The notes beneath the pieces are model-generated. The model worked only from the letters and a program-made list of their open reading frames with translations, was not told where the DNA came from and did not search any database. This document shows, one piece after another, positions 35,698-47,556 of a DNA stretch of 64,000 bases. Made by a program: the position numbers and the translations under genes. This stretch comes from Symbiodinium natans (lineage: Eukaryota > Sar > Dinophyceae > Suessiales > Symbiodiniaceae): contig CAJNDS010002401.1 of the NCBI GenBank assembly GCA_905221605.1, positions 860,542 to 924,541 on the forward strand, given 5' to 3'. How positions within the stretch are numbered: the first letter of the stretch is position 1; each line of letters begins with the position of its first letter.

Positions 35698-38600
35698 TCA
35701 GAGCTGGAAGTTCGGCGTGGACTTGGAGATGGCCAGCTCCTCCTCGTTCCTGCGACACGGGCTTCCGCGGCTAAGGGCCCCATGACCGCGGTTGCGTGAC
35801 TTTGGGGAGGCCGACCATACAGTAGCATGAGCACATACTGCATGAGTCAAAACAGTCTCATATCACTACGAAAGACTTCTGAAAGAACACGCCCGAGGCG
35901 CATGTCGGCGCTGATGGAGGCGAAGAGGGGAGTGGAGAGGTAGCGCTCGCCGGTGTCTGCCAGCATCGCCACCAACACCGAGCCCTCGGGCGCCTTCTTG
36001 GCCATCTCAACTGCGGCATACATGGAGGCGCCTCCAGAGATTCCGGTGAAGATGCCCTGTGTTTTCGCCAAGGCCTGGGACATGTCGATGGCCGCCTGAC
36101 CTGGGATAGGCACGAACTCGTCGTAGCCGGTGTCGAGGATGCCCTTCTCTGCGATCTGCGGGATAAAGTCCGGGGTCCAGCCCTGGATGGGGTGGGGCTT
36201 GAAGGCCGGGTGCGAGCCGGTGGCCGATCCATCCGCGTTTCGCTCGGTCTTGGTTCCAGAGGCCACGAGCGGGGCATCGGCCGGCTCGCCCAGGCAGATC
36301 TTCACGTCTGGGCGCTTCTCCTTCGAGCGCAAGTCTCTACGACTCACCTAAGAGGCTGAATCCCTCCAATCCCAAACGCACACAACGGCTTGAGGCAAGA
36401 GACCCACCCGCCTCAACCTTGCGACCTCAGAGTGGCACACGTCGTTTTTGCCCACCCCCCTCCTTGATGGCCTTGCCGGCGCCAGCAAAAGTGCCACCCG
36501 TGCCATAGCCCAGCACGTAGTAGTCCAGCTTCATGCCCTCGAAGTCGTTCAAAATCTCCTGGCCTGTGGTCTTGTAGTGGAACTCGGCATTCGCCTCGTT
36601 CTCGAACTGCCGGCAAAGGAACCTCACGGCAACCAAACAAGACCAAGCTTCGTGGCCAGCAGCTATCAGCAGATCTGTGGGTCGGAGGCGGGCTGCGCAG
36701 CACGCACACACACACACACACACACAGAGGGGGTGGCGCCAAGCAGCCAGCCGTGCTTCTCTGCGAGCTCTTTCGCTTTGGCAACCATGCCGGTTCCCTT
36801 GCCTGCCTTGGGAGTGATGATCACCTGGCACGGACATCCATCCCAATTGCCACCCCAGGAAAGGGTGGGGCAAGCGAGCAAGACTCCAAAATCAAGGCGC
36901 TTTCCGGCTTTCCCAGGCGCCTTGGCTCCCATGAAGCGCATCAGCTTCCTGCGCTCGATGGAGAAAGGCTCCGCCATGGTGATGACGCACCTGCCACAGC
37001 TTTTTGCGCAAACCGCTACATTCGGCATCTGAAGACACTGTCCGGGGCAAGCTACTGCTCCGGACTTCCCCACTTTGCCGACATTGCTCTCTGCCGCGGC
37101 GCTTGTATCCGCGCTGGGCGCACAACATCGCCACAGCAATGCCCGTGTTTCCCGAGGTGGCCTGCGCTTTGTCATCACAGCTCCATTTGCACTGAAGAGA
37201 CTGAAGAGCCCCAGATGCTACCATATCATGCAACATCCACGAAGAGACACGGACGAGGCCGGAGCACCTCAATCACGGTGTCGCCAGGCTTCAGCTGGCC
37301 CTTCTTCTCTGCATCCTGAACAACTTCGTTTGGCGCTTGTACTGCGTTGAGGAATTGTGGTTCTACTTTGATCCCAGCCATACGCATCTACGCCATTGGT
37401 GTAAGCAAAGAAGTGGAATGTGGCAAAATTGCACCAGGAGCAATGTGCTCATGGACCTCACAAAGAAGGAGAGGCCAAGACTCAAGGGCCCGCTGCTCCC
37501 GACAGCATGCTGCCCCCCCCACCGACGCGACCCTGCCATACGCATCGCATACCTGGTGTTCGGACTTCGGACAGAAGGAAGGAGCGTGAAGGAGTGCCAG
37601 TATGAGTCCTGACTGACGTTCTTGGTGTCTTTGTCACGACACGCGCGCAAAGGGAGCAGAGGCAGTGGGGAGCTGCCAGAGCTGCAGCACGCTGAATCTA
37701 CCAGGCGGTGAGGCTTCGCAACATGTGAGTGGGGCCAACCCGCGCAAAGCGCAACTGCCTCAGCTACCACCCAACTTCCTCCAGCAGTTCTTGTGCTGCG
37801 GTCTCTGCACAGCTTCCACGTTGCCTCAATGATGGCGCAGGCGAGGCGATCTTTCACCTGACAAGCCCCCCACCAAACACGATAAGAGTCATCGGCATGA
37901 TCATTGTCATTTTTTGCAGTTGCCTCTACAAGAAACTTGCTTGAAAAAGCCGAGGCGCGCTAGATAGTGGGTTGAAGTACTCCAGCTTGGCGTAGATGGT
38001 GCGGCCCTTGGGGCAAATCTCCTCGGAGATCTTCACGCAAGGCGTGTTGCCAACGGTTTCCTCAGCCAGAGCTCGCAGATGCAAGTGCCTCTTCAGGGGT
38101 TGGAGGGGTTGCCCACACCGAACATGTGTTGATCGTGCGTTGTGCAAGGGGGGTGTGAGGGGGGTGTGAGGGGGTGTAAGGGGTACGGTGTAAGGGTGGT
38201 TTAAAGAGCAGTGTAGGGAAGGTGTAAGGGGGGTCGGGAAGGTGAAACGGGGGGTGTGAGAGGGTGTAAGGGGGGTGTAAGGTGGGTAAGGGCGGGGGGG
38301 GGGGTGGTGCAAACGGGATGTAAGGCCTGTTAGGGGGTGTAGGGGAGGGGGGGGGGCGAGGGTGGTTTAAGGCAGTGTAGGGGAAGGTGTACGGGGGGCT
38401 GGGAGGGCTTAGGGGTGTTGAGGGGAGGTGTGAGGGCGCTGTGAGGGTCCAAGGGTTGCAAGGGTTTTGGGCACTTGCAACAGCAGCTCGCGTGACGAGC
38501 TTCCGTGATGTTGGCATAGACACGGCCTTGCCAGGTCTGTGTGGTCATGGTGTGATGGTTAATGACTGCAAGCAGGCAAAATCTCCGGAAGGTCTACGTA

Positions 38601-38908
38601 CAAGGCCTGCTGTGCTTCAACATGGGCAACCCAGCTCCTATACGCGCAAGACATCTCCCACTCCTCAGCTTCGCTTGCGCGTCGACCCTGGACGACACCT
38701 AAACTCTCAATCCAATAAACCTCTACAGCACCCACAACCCTGTAATTGCAGCACTCTCCGCCTCTTAAACAATAAACGGCCAACCCCTAAACCTCTACAC
38801 AACAAACCCCGAAACCCACCCAACTCCCTGGGCGCCTCGTCCTTTGCCGCGGTCCGCCAGGCCTGACGCCACAGGGGCACTCGCCGTGAGGCCGGCGAAG
38901 CAGGACAT
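35698..38908 (-). CDS. cysK: Cysteine synthase (O-acetylserine (thiol)-lyase), copy A, 11 exons
   Basis: A PLP enzyme that makes L-cysteine from O-acetylserine and sulfide. Exons, 5' to 3': 38851-38908, 38504-38526, 37959-38060, 37825-37857, 37268-37315, 37103-37161, 36921-36990, 36748-36824, 36463-36622, 35902-36320, 35698-35749. They total 1101 bases, giving 366 residues plus TGA, in one continuous frame. Visible motifs are the PLP lysine in SSVKDRLA, the substrate loop ATSGNTGIAVAM, the phosphate-binding GYGTGGTFAGAGKAIK and the C-terminal NEEELAISKSTPNFQL. There is no haem or CBS domain, which argues against cystathionine beta-synthase. The first two exons (start MSCFAGLTASAPVASGLAD) are the least certain; they are kept because they are open and conserved in all three copies and restore the family's VYANIT-ETVGNTP start. 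Exon 2 may end with a GA donor (as given) or three bases later with a GC donor. Intron 2 is enlarged by a minisatellite. Confidence 0.92.
38100..38450. repeat. G-rich minisatellite in intron 2 of cysteine synthase copy A
   Basis: Irregular repeats of GGGGTGTAAGG and AGGGGGGTGTGAGG fill most of the intron (443 bases here, against 71 in copy B and 135 in copy C). On the transcribed strand it is C-rich (CCTTACACCCC). Confidence 0.9.
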
Positions 38909-38909
38909 T

Positions 38910-40080
38910 TGCCTTGGGCAAAGATCGCTCTTGCCTTCACAGAACATGCTGTATTTTCTTGCCATCCGCTCAGCTGAACATGTGGGGTGTAGGCTTCAGA
39001 GGTTGCATCGCGTTTAGGTCGGCGGTGGTTGAGGTCCAAAAGGTCTAGCAAATTCTATGCTAGCTATACTTTCTCACCATTCCAGAATCATGCATGGCCT
39101 GTGTTCCAGCTACAGTCGGAACCATGAAAAATCAATGTTGTACCAGGTATGGGGGAGATCTGGGCCTAGGAGATTTACAGAAAACGGTGTCTTCGGGAGT
39201 GAGGTTGAGTTTTCGGGACTAAAGAGTGTAAGGTGTGCTGAAAGGTTTCACAATGCGACAGGCAGGGCAAGAGCATGGCAAACGAGGGCCCCGCCGAGAC
39301 TTTGTCAGCAGCTCGCGGCACTCCTAGGCTTTCGGCATAGATGGGACTTCTCCAAACCCTAAACATTCGGTAGGCCGGCAATAGTCTTGTTGCCTCCGAA
39401 GCACGGGAGAACTTGTGCTCGTGAGAGCGATCAGTGAGCGGCATGCGCACCGAAGTGGGGCCCAGATGGCAGCAAAAACAAACGGCGCAAACTCAAGAAG
39501 TGGAAACAGCAAGCAGAGTGAGAGGAAGAGAGGGAAACAGAAAAGGCAGAGCGAGAGGGGAGAGAGAGAGAGAGAGACGCGGAGAGAGAGGGAGAGAGAG
39601 CGAGAGCTCCGCGCTCTTCACGATCCGATTGGCACGAAGCGTCCACGCAAGACCATTCCCTCCCCGAACGCCGGAGCTGCTTGCCGAAACAGTTGTCCTG
39701 CCCGGAGTTGCCCATAGAATTCCTGATCTCTTAAGCGATTCTTAAGCGTGGGCCCTGGGCCCCACACCCCCATCACTAAACGCTCCCCGCCCGTCAGAAG
39801 CGCCACGTTTTCAGATCTGTTTGCCTCGCAGCCTACTTCTCCAACGCATCGGCCCTGTGAACTCTGAACCAGGCTCGAATGTTTCGACGCTGAGGCTGCG
39901 GATTCGATCAGAACAACTATGATCTATGTGCATGTTTGACGAATGTAAGTAGAACAACTGTATTCTGTATGCTAGTGGGCCCCAACCTCAGTCAGCCCTC
40001 TTTGTTCAAAATGGGTACCGCAGTCCGTCCAGAGATTCAGAGCCCGCAGGGCTGCAAAAATTTTTGAAAAACTTGAGGAC
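38910..40080. other. Upstream region of cysteine synthase copy A
   Basis: No gene is supported. The stretch is partly conserved with the matching regions of copies B and C. It includes a purine-rich GA/GAGA run near 39530-39605. Confidence 0.5.
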
Positions 40081-42834
40081 CTAGAGCTGGAAGTTCGGCG
40101 TGGACTTGGAGATGGCCAGCTCCTCCTCGTTCCTGCGACACTTCCCCGGCTACGGGCCCCATGACCGCGGTTGCGTGACTCTGGGGAGGCCGACCATACA
40201 GTAGCATGAGCACATACTGCATGAGTCAAAACAGTCTCATATCACTACGAAAGACTTCTGAAAGAACACGCCCGAGGCGCATGTCGGCGCTGATGGAGGC
40301 GAAGAGGGGAGTGGAGAGGTAGCGCTCGCCGGTGTCTGCCAGCATCGCCACCAACACCGAGCCCTCGGGCGCCTTCTTGGCCATCTCAACTGCGGCATAC
40401 ATGGAGGCGCCTCCAGAGATTCCGGTGAAGATGCCCTGTGTTTTCGCCAAGGCCTGGGACATGTCGATGGCCGCCTGACCTGGGATAGGCACGAACTCGT
40501 CGTAGCCGGTGTCGAGGATGCCCTTCTCTGCGATCTGCGGGATAAAGTCCGGGGTCCAGCCCTGGATGGGGTGGGGCTTGAAGGCCGGGTGCGAGCCGGT
40601 GGCCGATCCATCCGCGTTTCGCTCGGTCTTGGTTCCAGAGGCCACGAGCGGGGCATCGGCCGGCTCGCCCAGGCAGATCTTCACGTCTGGGCGCTTCTCC
40701 TTCGAGCGCAAGTCTCTACGACTCACCTAAGAGGCTGAATCCCTCCAATCCCAAACGCACACAACGGCTTGAGGCAAGAGACCCACCCGCCTCAACCTTG
40801 CGACCTCAGAGTGGCACACGTCGTTTTTGCCCACCCCCCTCCTTGATGGCCTTGCCGGCGCCAGCAAAAGTGCCACCCGTGCCATAGCCCAGCACGTAGT
40901 AGTCCAGCTTCATGCCCTCGAAGTCGTTCAAAATCTCCTGGCCTGTGGTCTTGTAGTGGAACTCGGCATTCGCCTCGTTCTCGAACTGCCGGCAAAGGAA
41001 CCTCATGGCAACCAACAAGACTACAGTACGCTTCGTGGCCAGCAGCTATCAGTTTCTGTGGCTTGGAGCACAGACACACAGAGGGGGTGGCGCCAAGCAG
41101 CCAGCCGTGCTTCTCTGCGAGCTCTTTCGCTTTGGCAACCATGCCGGTTCCCTTGCCTGCCTTGGGAGTGATGATCACCTGGCCAGGACATCCCATGATG
41201 TTGACATCCCAGGAAAGGGTGGGGCAAGCGAGAAAGACTCCAAAATCAAGGCGCTTTCCGGCTTTCCCAGATGCCTTGGCTCCCATGAAGCGCATCAGCT
41301 TCCTCCGCTCGATGGAGAAAGGCTCCGCCATGGTGATGACACACCTGCTGAAGACACTGTCCGGGGCAAGCTACTGCCCCGACTGCCCCGGACTTCCCCT
41401 GGCACACGTTGCCGACATTGCTCTCTGCCGCGGCGCTTGTATCCGCGCTGGGCGCACAACATCGCCACAGCAATGCCCGTGTTTCCCGAGGTGGCCTGCG
41501 CTTTGTCATCACAGCTCCATTTGCACTGAAGAGACTGAAGAGCCCCAGATGCTACCATATCATGCAACATCCACGAAGAGACACGGACGAGGCCGGCGCA
41601 CCTCAATCACGGTGTCGCCGGGCTTCAGCTGGCCCTTCTTCTCTGCATCCTGGAGCACTTCTGTTGGCGCTTGTACTGCGCTGAGGGATTGTGGTTCTAC
41701 TGCGATCTCCCAGCCATACACGTCTACGCCATTGGTGCAAGCAAAGAAAGTGAAATGTGGCAACATTGCACCAGGAGCAATGTGCTCATGGACCTCACAA
41801 AGAAGGAGAAGTGGAGCGGGGCCAAGACTGAAGGGCGCGCTGCTCCCGACAGCATGCTGCCCCCCACCCACCCACCGACGCGACCCTGCCATACGCATCG
41901 CATACCCCCGGCGCCAGCTGGTGTTCGGACTTCGGACGGAAGGAGCGCGAAGGAGTGCCAGTATGAGTCCTGACTGACGCGGACCCCAAGGCCCTTCTTG
42001 GTGTCTTTGTCACGACACACGCAAAAGGAGCAGAGGCAGTGGGGAGCTGCCAGAGCTGCAGCACGCTTGAATCCACTGGGCGGTTAGGCTTCGCAACATG
42101 TGAGTGGGGCCAACAAGCGCAAAGCGCAACTGCCTCAGCTACCACCCAACTTCCTCACGCCGCATTCTGCTGAAGTTCTTTGTGCTTTGGTCTCTGCACA
42201 ACTCCCAAGGTGCCTCAATGATGGCGCAGGCGAGGCGATCTTTCACCTGACAGCCCCCGGCATGATCATTCTCATTTTTTGCAGTTGCCTCTACAAGAAA
42301 CTTGCTTGAAAAAGCCGAGGCGCGCTAGATAGTGGGTTGAAGTACTCCAGCTTGGCGTAGATGGTGCGGCCCTTCGGGCAAATCTCCTCGGAGATCTTCA
42401 CGCAAGGCGTGTTGCCAACGGTTTCCTCAGCCAGAGCTCGCAAATCCGGGCTTAAGGAGCCGGGCACTTGCATCAGCAGCTCGCGTGACAAGCTTCCGTG
42501 ATGTTGGCATAGACACGGCCTTGCGGGGTTCGTGTGGCTCATGGTGCAGCCGCACATGATGAAAATGTGACGGTTAATTGAAGTCAATTACTGCAAGCAG
42601 GTGGGATCTCTGGGAGGTCTACTCTGCATTCTCAAGGACTGATGTGCTCTAACATGGGCAACACAGCTCCTGCACGCAAGACATGGCTCTACCGCTCCCA
42701 CTCCTCCACTTCTCCTGCACGTCGACCCTGGACGACACCCAAACTCCGACTCCCTGGGCGCCTCGTCCTTTGCCGCGGTCCGCCAGGCCTGAGGCCACAG
42801 GGGCACTCGCGGTGAGGCCGGCGAAGCAGGACAT
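40081..42834 (-). CDS. cysK: Cysteine synthase (O-acetylserine (thiol)-lyase), copy B, 11 exons
   Basis: Exons, 5' to 3': 42777-42834, 42497-42519, 42324-42425, 42214-42246, 41602-41649, 41437-41495, 41275-41344, 41102-41178, 40842-41001, 40281-40699, 40081-40132. Every exon has exactly the same length as its partner in copies A and C, and the encoded protein from exon 2 onward appears the same, with a TAG stop instead of TGA. Intron 2 is only 71 bases. Upstream of exon 2 this copy has one extra base relative to copy A, which puts the nearby ATG at about 42543 out of frame. That favours the distal MSCFAG start used here. Confidence 0.92.
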
Positions 42835-43830
42835 TTGCCTTGGGCAAAGAGGGCAAAGAGGGCTTGGGATCGTTCTTGCCTTCAGAGAACATGCAGTCTT
42901 TTTCTTGCCATCTGCTCAGCTGAACTAGGCTTCAGGGTTTGCGTAGTGTTTAGGTCGGCGGTGGGTGAGGTGCATCATGAGGCCTCGCAAACTCTATGCT
43001 AGCCATAATTTCTCACCATTCCAGAATCATGCATTGCCGGTGTTCCAGCTATAATCGAACCATGAAAAAGCCACTTGGTACTTGGCATGAGCAGATTTGG
43101 GTCCAGGAGCTTTACAGAAAACGGTGTTCGGGGCAGTGTGTCTTCGGGAGTGAGGTTGAGTTTTTGAGTTTTGAAAAAGGGCAGGGCAAGAGCATGGCAA
43201 ACGAGGGCCCCGCCGAGACTTTGTCAGCAGCTCGTGGCTGTCAGCGGCTCGCGGCACTCCTGGGCTGTCGGCAAGGATTGGACTTCTCATTTTGCATCCG
43301 GGCCTCTGCGAACCGTGCCGGGTACCCTTAAAAGGTGGCGCCATGCGATTTTCACAGGCGAGATCCGGGTCATGAACGTAAGGACACGTCAAGGACCGTC
43401 TGTGGTTCACAGCTAAACCCCGGGCATCACAGTGTGACCGAGTGGGCGAGATCGGACTTCTCCAAACCCGAAACATTCGGTACGTCGAATGTTTAGCAAT
43501 GGGATCTGGGACCCCGGGGCTTGGCACTTGGCAAAGTCTTCTTGCCTCCGAGGCACGGGAGCGCTTGTGCCAGTGAGCGATGAGTATGCGGCATGCGCAC
43601 CGAAGTTGGGCCCAGATGGCAGCAACACAAGCCGCGCAAACTAAAGGGAAGGAAGGGAACAGCAAGCAGAGTGAGAGGGAGAGGGACAGAGGAGGAGGGG
43701 AGAACCTTTTCTTGTGGATGCTCTTTGCCTGTGCTGAAACACAGTCGACAGCTCCACTCTCCACGATTGCCTGAGGCGCCGCAGAAAGATCAGCAAGCCA
43801 GATCACTACCCTCCCCGAACGTCAAGATGT

Positions 43831-43885
43831 AGGGTTGAGGGTTAGGGTTTAGGGTTTTAGGGTTTAGGGCTTAGGATTGAGGGGT
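43831..43885 (+). repeat. Degenerate TTTAGGG array
   Basis: TTTAGGG, TTTTAGGG and TTGAGGG units lie between cysteine synthase units B and C. Confidence 0.85.
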
Positions 43886-44326
43886 TGAGGGTTTACGGTT
43901 GCCTGTTGAAAGGGTCACATGCTGCTCCAACACATCGGCACCGTGACCTGCTAGGCCTGCAGGGTCTGAGGCTGCGGAATCGATCATAAACCCTATGATA
44001 CATGCGCATGTATAAGGAATCTTCTCTTTTCAGCGCCAACTACTCTCTTGGACCCAGAAGTCTGAAACACCTTCCCTACTTCTGAGGGCGGCGCAAGGAC
44101 AAAACAACACAAGGGGAGTTGCAGACATGCTCATAAGCACCCCTTGGCACAAGCAAGTGCGTGCGTGTGCGCCCTTGCGGAACAGATTCATTAAAACAAT
44201 AACTATACCATATACAGGTAAGCCAACCTTCAGCCCTCTTTTTGCCGCCGTCCGTCCAGAGACCAGAGATCAGCCATCAGCCGAGTCCGCGGGCCGTAGG
44301 AGTCTGGATGCCCCCCCTCCTTTCTG

Positions 44327-44455
44327 GGAGTAGTTGCATGGGCCCTTAATTTGGTCCCTAACCTCCTTTAAAGGGTTCTGATGTATGGGCCCTTCATTTG
44401 TACCGGGTATATAAGGGATATATAAGGTGCACCTACTAAGGGACCATGTAACTAC
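44327..44455. repeat. Foldback element between cysteine synthase units
   Basis: The left arm GTAGTTGCATGGGCCCTTA pairs, with two mismatches, with TAAGGGACCATGTAACTAC on the right. It is present only between units B and C, so it probably inserted after the duplication. Confidence 0.6.
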
Positions 44456-44560
44456 CCTTCCCTCCAGAAGAGCTTTCCTGAAGTGGCGACCTTGCCTCGC
44501 CACAGCCCCGACCGAGGCGGGTCGCGTAGCTTTAAATTCCAAGGGCTGCAAAAAGAGGGT

Positions 44561-44616
44561 CTAGGGTTTAGGGTTTAGGGTTTAGGGTTTAGGGTTTAGG
44601 GTTTAGGGTTCAGGGT
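44561..44616 (+). repeat. (TTTAGGG)n array just 3' of cysteine synthase copy C
   Basis: Eight units ending 18 bases before the copy C stop codon; absent from copies A and B. Confidence 0.92.
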
Positions 44617-44634
44617 TTTTTGGGACCTGAGCAC

Positions 44635-47556
44635 TCAGAGTTGGAAGTTCGGCGTGGACTTGGAGATGGCCAGCTCCTCCTCGTTCCTGCGACACGGACT
44701 TCCCCGGGCTCCATGGCCAGGGTTGCGTGACTTTGGCTTGGGGAGAACCAACATAATGCATGAATACAGCCTGAATACGCATGACTCATATCAGTCTCAC
44801 ATCACTTCGACAAATCTGAAAGAAACTACGGCAGACTTCTGAAAGAGCACGCTCGAGGCGCATGTCGGCGCTGATGGAGGCGAAGAGGGGAGTGGAGAGG
44901 TAGCGCTCGCCGGTGTCGGCCAGCATCGCCACCAACACCGAGCCCTCGGGCGCCTTCTTGGCCATCTCAACTGCGGCATACATGGAGGCGCCTCCAGAGA
45001 TTCCGGTGAAGATGCCCTGTGTTTTCGCCAAGGCCTGGGACATGTCGATGGCCGCCTGACCTGGGATAGGCACGAACTCGTCGTAGCCGGTGTCGAGGAT
45101 GCCCTTCTCTGCGATCTGCGGGATAAAGTCCGGGGTCCAGCCCTGGATGGGGTGGGGCTTGAAGGCCGGGTGCGAGCCGGTGGCCGATCCATCCGCGTTT
45201 CGCTCGGTCTTGGTTCCAGAGGCCACGAGCGGGGCATCGGCCGGCTCGCCCAGGCAGATCTTCACGTCTGGGCGCTTCTCCTGCGCAAGTCTCTACGAGT
45301 ACCTAAGAGGCTGAATCCCTCAAATCCCAAACGCACACGTCGTTTTTGTCCTCTCCTTGATGGCCTTGCCGGCGCCAGCAAAAGTGCCACCCGTGCCATA
45401 GCCCAGCACGTAGTAGTCCAGCTTCATGCCCTCGAAGTCGTTCAAAATCTCCTGGCCTGTGGTCTTGTAGTGGAACTCGGCATTCGCCTCGTTCTCGAAC
45501 TGCCGGCAAAGGAACCTCACGGCAACCAAACAAGGCTAAGCTTCGTGGCCAGCAGCTGCTCTCGGCAGCTTCTGTGGCTTGGAACCGGGCTGCGCAGCAA
45601 ACACACACACCCAGGTGGCGCCAAGCGGCCAGCCGTTCTTCTCTGCAAGCTCTTTCGCTTTGGCAAAACCTCCGGTTGCCTTGCCTGCCTTGGGAGTGAT
45701 GATGACCTGGCCAGGAGTGACATTGACGCTAGGCAATGGTGGCGCAAGCGAGGGAGTCTTAAATCCGCCGAGGCCGGTGTGAGGCGTTTAGATCCAGGTC
45801 TCGGGAACTTAGATAGGATGCCCACCCCCTAGCCCCCTCCGAGGAAGCCAAGCGTTTTTTGACTCGAACTAGGTCCCCCCCAAGCTGACCAGTGTCCACG
45901 TGCCGGGACCAGGGGGGGATCTTGGACCAGGCATACTGGGCGGATATGCACCCCCCCCTTTATCATCATGATTCTCCTGCCTCTTCTTTCTCTCCTTTTC
46001 ACACTTGACACAACAGCATCCTGCAGCACCCCTTGCCCCCACCCCCTACCCCCCCCCCACCTGGGAACGCTTTGTTCGCCTCAGTACCCAGCGGTCAACT
46101 TTCCGGGTTTCCCAGGCGCCTTGGCTCCCATGAAGCGCATCAGCTTCCTCCGCTCGATGGAGAAAGGCTCCGCCATGGTGATGACACACCTGCTGAAGAC
46201 CCTGTCCGGGGCAAGCTACTGCCCCGGACTTCCCCTCATTGCTCTCTGCCGCGGCGCTTGTATCCGCGCTGGGCGCACAACATCGCCACAGCAATGCCCG
46301 TGTTTCCCGAGGTGGCCTGCGCTTTGTCATCACAGCTCCTTTTGCACTGAAGAAACTGAAGAGCCCCAGATGCATATCATGCAACCTCCACGAAGAGACA
46401 CGGACGAGGCCGGAGCACCTCAATCACGGTGTCGCCGGGCTTCAGCTGGCCCTTCTTCTCTGCATCCTGGAGCACTTCTTTTGGCGCTTGTACTGCGGTC
46501 CATTTTCCAGTTGAGGACTCTTCGAGGACTTTGGGGCGCGCTTTTTTTGCAGATCATGTCTACACAAGTGCGAAATATACGGCGAAATTGCACCAGGAGC
46601 GTCGCGCTGATTGACTTACACTGAGCGGGAGACTCAAGGGATGTCAAGCGCCCGCTGCTCCCGACAGCCTGCTGCCCCCGCCCAGGACGTGGGAAGGTCA
46701 CGACACGCGCGCAAAGGGAGCAGAGGCAGTGGGGAGCTGCCAGAGCTGCTGCACGCTGAATCTACCAGGCGGTTAGGCTTCGCAACATGTGAGTGGGGCC
46801 AACCAGCGCAAAGCGCAACTGCCTCAGCTACCACCCAACTTCCTCACGGCGCATTCTGCTGAAGTTCTTTGTGCTTTGGTCTCTGTACAACTTCCCAGGT
46901 GCCTCAATGATGGCGCAGGCCAAGCGATCTTTCACCTGACAGCCCCTCACCAAACACTCAGCACAACTCTGATTCTCTTTCCGATCCCTCGACAAAAAAT
47001 TTGCCTGAAGTCTGTAGAAGCCGAGGCGCGCTGGAAAGTGGGTTGAAGTACTCCAGCTTGGCGTAGATGGTGCGGCCCTTCGGGCAAATCTCCTCGGAGA
47101 TCTTCACGCAAGGCGTGTTTCCAACGGTTTCCTCAGCCAGAGCTCGCAAATCCAAGTGCCTCTTGAGGGGTTAGAGGGGGTGCTGAGGGCTTTAAAGGGC
47201 CCATAAGGCGTCCGAGGGTTGTAAGGGTGTTGGGCACTTGCAACAGCAGCTCGCGTGACGAGCTTCCGTGATGTTGGCATAGACACGGCCTTGCGGGGTC
47301 TGGCGCAGCCGTACATGATGAAAATGCAGGCAGGCGGGATCTCTGGGCGGTCTACCCTGCGTAATCAAGGACTTGGGCAACCCAACTCCTACACGCAAGA
47401 CATGCCTACAGCTCCCACTCCTCAACTCAACTTCTCTTGTGCGTCGACCCTGGACGACACCCAAACTCCAACTCCCAGGGCGCCTCGTCCTTTGCCGCGG
47501 TCCGCCAGGCCTGAGGCCACTGGGGCACTCGCAGTGAGGCCGGCGAAGCAGGACAT
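44635..47556 (-). CDS. cysK: Cysteine synthase (O-acetylserine (thiol)-lyase), copy C, 11 exons
   Basis: Exons, 5' to 3': 47499-47556, 47267-47289, 47030-47131, 46903-46935, 46419-46466, 46258-46316, 46120-46189, 45630-45706, 45356-45515, 44862-45280, 44635-44686. All lengths match copies A and B and the frame is intact to a TGA stop. Visible coding changes are slight (for example W-P-L for W-L-L at the exon 8 edge, which is spliced out in my model). Introns are much more diverged than exons. Intron 7, between 45707 and 46119, is 413 bases here against 96 in copies A and B and contains C-rich low-complexity sequence. The exon 10 acceptor reads GCGCAG here but CTCGAAG in A and B. Confidence 0.92.

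Noticed and set aside
35847-36347. Single-exon reading of cysteine synthase ending VLSEVFRSDMRLF
   Set aside because: The tail after SISADM is intron; the 419-base exon joins the 35698-35749 exon, which supplies the conserved NEEELAISKSTPNFQL end.
41063-41977. 304-codon plus-strand frame
   Set aside because: It is antisense to cysteine synthase copy B and runs across exons and introns alike; the equivalent frame is broken in copies A and C.
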